A stretch of 23,210 nucleotides of DNA from Ignavibacteria bacterium (GTDB lineage Bacteria; Bacteroidota; Ignavibacteria; UBA10030; UBA6906): NCBI GenBank assembly GCA_029859455.1, contig JAOUDE010000005.1:1-23210 (forward strand), read 5' to 3'. The translations under genes and the position numbers were made by a program. Position 1 is the first letter of the stretch; each line of letters starts with the position of its first letter. The notes beneath the pieces are model-generated. The model was not told the origin of the DNA and did no database searches. It saw only the letters and a program-made list of their open reading frames with translations. Shown here piece after piece: positions 20,676 through 23,210 of the stretch.

Positions 20676-21629
20676 TCATCTCCCTCTGTCTGATGAAATC
20701 ATGTGACCTATTTCCTGAAGGTCGGATTCCGGGATATCTCTTCCGGCCGCAACGACATTCTGCTCAACCTGTTCTGCTCTCCGCGCTCCGACGATAGCAG
20801 AAGTCACAGCTCCGTTCGCCAGCACCCAGGCCACCGCAAGCTGGCCGACCGTCAGCCCGTTCCGCTCTGCGATCGGGCGCAGTTGTTCAACTACCTTCAG
20901 GTCTCGTGAAAACCGCGGTTCACGGAACTTCTCGCTATGGACGAGCCGCCAGTCGTCCGCTGCGAGGCGGGAGCGATCGAACGATCCGGAGAGCAGGCCT
21001 GATTGCATCGGACTGTAGGCGACGATCCCGATCCCATATTGTGCACAATACGGAGCGATCTCCCGCTCGATATCACGCTCCAGGATATTGTAGATCGGCT
21101 GGAGCGACTGCACCGGAGCGAGAGCCTGGCACCGCTGCAGCAAATCGACCCCGAAGTTACATACTCCGATGAACCTTGTCTTTCCTTCGTCCCGGAGCCG
21201 GATCATCTCCCCCCAGGTCTCCTCCACCGGGGTGGAACGGTCAGGCCAGTGGATCTGGTACAGGTCGACATGGTCGGTGCCGAGACGGTGGAGGCTTGCG
21301 TCGAGTTCTTTCCGGACACTGGCCGCCCCGGCAAAATTCCGTACCCGGTTCCGGTCATCCCAGACCTGTCCGCACTTGGTCGCCAGGAAGACGTTCTCCC
21401 GGTTGCCACTGATCGCTTCTCCAACGACCTGCTCCGAGTGTCCGAGACCATAGACCGCCGCAGTGTCGATCCAGTTGATCCCAAGCTCAATCCCATGCCG
21501 GATCGCACGGATCGATTCGGTGTCATCGGTTTTTCCCCAGCCGAAATTCCACGCTCCGCCGACAGCCCATGCACCGAAACCGATTTCGGTAATCCGGGGT
21601 CCGTTCGTACCTAGTTGCCTCGTGTTCAA
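20676..21629 (-). CDS. Aldo/keto reductase
   Basis: A 317-residue NADPH-dependent oxidoreductase of the AKR superfamily. The tetrad is visible (numbered from the TTG start): D55 in WIDTA, Y60 in VYGLGHSE, K85 in LATKCG and H127 in YQIHWPD. The cofactor-binding end (SAIVGARRAEQVEQN) is intact. The TTG at 21629 is preferred because CGGAGG lies 8 bases before it and it gives the common start (M)NTRQLGTNG; a GTG three codons upstream would overlap that site. The substrate is unknown. It is followed by the EamA gene 1 base after its stop. Confidence 0.92.
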   Translation of the reverse strand: MNTRQLGTNGPRITEIGFGAWAVGGAWNFGWGKTDDTESIRAIRHGIELGINWIDTAAVYGLGHSEQVVGEAISGNRENVFLATKCGQVWDDRNRVRNFAGAASVRKELDASLHRLGTDHVDLYQIHWPDRSTPVEETWGEMIRLRDEGKTRFIGVCNFGVDLLQRCQALAPVQSLQPIYNILERDIEREIAPYCAQYGIGIVAYSPMQSGLLSGSFDRSRLAADDWRLVHSEKFREPRFSRDLKVVEQLRPIAERNGLTVGQLAVAWVLANGAVTSAIVGARRAEQVEQNVVAAGRDIPESDLQEIGHMISSDRGR

Positions 21630-21653
21630 AGGAGCCACCTCCGAAGAATTCTG

Positions 21654-21698
21654 CAGATTGCTTCGTCGTCCCGACAGGTCGGGACTCCTCGCAATGAC
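21654..21698. repeat. 'GTCATTGCGAGGAG..GAAGCAATCTG' interspersed repeat
   Basis: The spacer between priA and the aldo/keto reductase gene holds CAGATTGCTTCGTCGTCCC, an 18-base hairpin GTCCCGAC-AG-GTCGGGAC (21668-21685) and then TCCTCGCAATGAC. I recognise this as a very common dispersed intergenic repeat in Bacteroidota/Chlorobiota-type and other genomes. On the minus strand it lies after the priA stop and could help terminate that transcript. Confidence 0.75.
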
Positions 21699-21723
21699 GG
21701 TAAGGACACTGTCCGGTGTCTCG

Positions 21724-23210
21724 CTAGATCAACCCTGCCGGGTCCACATCAACGATGATTCGAACCGGCTTTTGCCGGGTCGATCGGACATCCGGGAGTG
21801 CACGACGTATCAATGTCCGCACGGAACTGCCTGAGGGATCGAGCGACCGGTTTCCCTTGATGAGAAGATGCCAGCGGTACTGATCATGCAGCTTGTGGAT
21901 GATGGCAGGAGAGGGTCCCAGCACCGTGAACAAACCATTCTGCGGGGTCAGCAGTCCACCAAGCCGCTCCGCTTCGGTCCGGACTTCGCGATCATCCTTC
22001 CCCCTGCATTCGATCAGGACGAGACGTGAATACGGAGGATAACCGAGTTCACCGCGTGATGCCGCTTCTTCCCGGTAGAACGTGATGAAGTCATGATCAA
22101 GCACATGTTCCAGTGCGTAGTGGCCCGGCTGGTGGGTCTGGATCAGAACCTCTCCTTTCAGGGTGCTTCGGCCGGCGCGCCCCGCCACCTGGGTCAGCAG
22201 TTGAAACGTCCTTTCCGCCGCACGGAAATCAGGGAGAAGCATCTGTGTATCAGCCGAGATGACGCCGACGAGGGTGACGTGAGGGAAATCGAGCCCTTTG
22301 GCCACCATCTGAGTGCCGAGAAGGATATCCGCTTCACGGTCACCGAATTTCCGGAGAATTTTCTCATGTGCCCCTTTCCCGGAAGTCGTATCCAGATCCA
22401 TTCGGAGGATCGCTGCCTCAGGAAAGATCGCTTTCAGTTCTTCCTGCACCCGCTGAGTTCCGATCCCTTTCAACAGGAGCGACTCGCTCCGGCACTCGGG
22501 ACATGTCATCCGCGGCTGATACACGGTCCCGCAGTAATGGCATCGCAGGTGCTTCCGTGACAGATGATAAGTCAGTGTAACGCTGCAGCGCTCGCACGAC
22601 TCGGCATAGCCGCAGTCGAGGCACTCGACGAACGGGGCGAATCCTCTCCGGTTCTGCAAAAGAATGATTCCTTCCCTTCGCGTCAACCGGTCAGTGATCT
22701 TCTCCCTGAGTGCCAACGAGATCGATCCCTGCTGGAACCCTTTCCACTTCGGTGTCCGGTCCAGTATCATCCGCTTCTTGAGGGCCTGGTATTCTCTCTT
22801 TCGCTCTTCCCGCATATCGATGATGGCGACCGCCGGCATCGGAATCTTATCGACCCGTTCCGGAAGGGTGAGGAGGGTATACTTCCCCTCACGCGCGTTG
22901 TAATACGATTCAAGTGACGGGGTCGCACTCCCCAGCATGGCGACAGCCCCGCTCAGCCGGGCCCTCACGAGTGCCGCATCTCTTGCCTGGTATCGGGGCT
23001 GAGCATCGAACTGCTTGTACGATGCTTCATGTTCTTCGTCGACCACTATCAATCCCACCGGATGAACCGGAGCGAAGAGGGCAGAGCGCGGTCCGATGAC
23101 AACACGGTATTCCGAAGAGAGCGTCCTCTTCCAGACGTCGAAACGCTCAGCGGGCGAGAGCCTGCTGTGGAGGACGGCAACGGAACCGGGGAAATGTGAG
23201 TTGAAGCGTC
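21724..23210 (-). CDS. priA: Primosomal replication-restart helicase PriA, 5' part outside the window
   Basis: The reading frame stays open to the right edge, giving at least 495 C-terminal residues. Visible from the window edge inward: FPGSVAVLHSRLSPAERFDVW, VVIGPRSALFAPV, the DEEH box in GLIVVDEEHEASYKQ, GSATPSLESYYNA, the zinc-binding region with paired cysteines (CLDCGYAESCERC and CHYCGTVYQ..CPEC), GTQRVQEEL, ILLGTQMVAKGLDFPHVTLVGV and QVAGRAGR. PriA is a 3'-5' superfamily 2 helicase that reloads the replisome at stalled forks. It ends VDVDPAGLI, and the stop is at 21726-21724. Confidence 0.96.
   Translation of the reverse strand, partial: RFNSHFPGSVAVLHSRLSPAERFDVWKRTLSSEYRVVIGPRSALFAPVHPVGLIVVDEEHEASYKQFDAQPRYQARDAALVRARLSGAVAMLGSATPSLESYYNAREGKYTLLTLPERVDKIPMPAVAIIDMREERKREYQALKKRMILDRTPKWKGFQQGSISLALREKITDRLTRREGIILLQNRRGFAPFVECLDCGYAESCERCSVTLTYHLSRKHLRCHYCGTVYQPRMTCPECRSESLLLKGIGTQRVQEELKAIFPEAAILRMDLDTTSGKGAHEKILRKFGDREADILLGTQMVAKGLDFPHVTLVGVISADTQMLLPDFRAAERTFQLLTQVAGRAGRSTLKGEVLIQTHQPGHYALEHVLDHDFITFYREEAASRGELGYPPYSRLVLIECRGKDDREVRTEAERLGGLLTPQNGLFTVLGPSPAIIHKLHDQYRWHLLIKGNRSLDPSGSSVRTLIRRALPDVRSTRQKPVRIIVDVDPAGLI

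Overview
The window (about 57% G+C by eye, densely coded) most resembles a member of the Bacteroidota/Chlorobiota/Ignavibacteria side of the FCB group. The best clue is a secreted protein ending in a 'FPNPFNPSTTIRF' C-terminal domain of the type IX secretion type, next to a TonB-dependent receptor with a carboxypeptidase-regulatory-like N-terminus. The phylum is an inference; no rRNA or marker set is present.

Layout. (1) 1-1112: a decayed mobile or duplicated junction. The first 223 bases are a diverged copy of 7903-8125, and the copy runs straight into a truncated tyrosine recombinase, giving a chimeric, probably frameshifted pseudogene. (2) 1113-5252: a T9SS-type secreted beta-propeller-like protein, convergent with a TonB-dependent outer-membrane receptor. 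(3) 5378-9848, all minus strand: YIP1-like membrane protein, DUF72 protein, small membrane protein, a broken AraC-type regulator, a DUF2780 protein and a YjgR/HerA-like ATPase, tightly spaced. (4) 9849-16031, plus strand: a well-formed sigma70-type promoter carrying a duplicated palindromic operator, then a four-helix-bundle gene, a Y-family polymerase (dinB), a divergent DUF72-like protein, a RecA-fold protein without a P-loop lysine, a small 'MGRT' protein and a divergent B-family DNA polymerase. (5) 16038-18350: an autoregulated ArsR repressor overlapping an AHSA1/SRPBCC gene, then ABM-like, YCII-like and DUF1579-like small proteins. (6) 18355-23210: SirB1-like protein, PAP2 phosphatase, EamA half-transporter, aldo/keto reductase and the 3' part of priA.

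The most interesting region is the polymerase cassette (4). It pairs a Y-family polymerase that keeps its catalytic residues with a B-family polymerase that has lost recognisable proofreading motifs and the first motif C aspartate, keeps the motif A aspartate and the second motif C aspartate, and ends in a possible beta-clamp-binding peptide. Between them lie a degenerate RecA-like protein and a DUF72-derived protein. This parallels in logic, but not in parts, the known ImuA-ImuB-DnaE2 mutasome, and suggests a regulated DNA-damage-tolerance or mutagenesis system built around a PolB2-like enzyme. Several of its gene boundaries carry short interspersed repeats (heptamer array, 'CGCCAAGGCGC' inverted repeat, 'TGTTCGATATTCGT' elements).

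All identifications come from reading the translations and motifs. No database search was possible.
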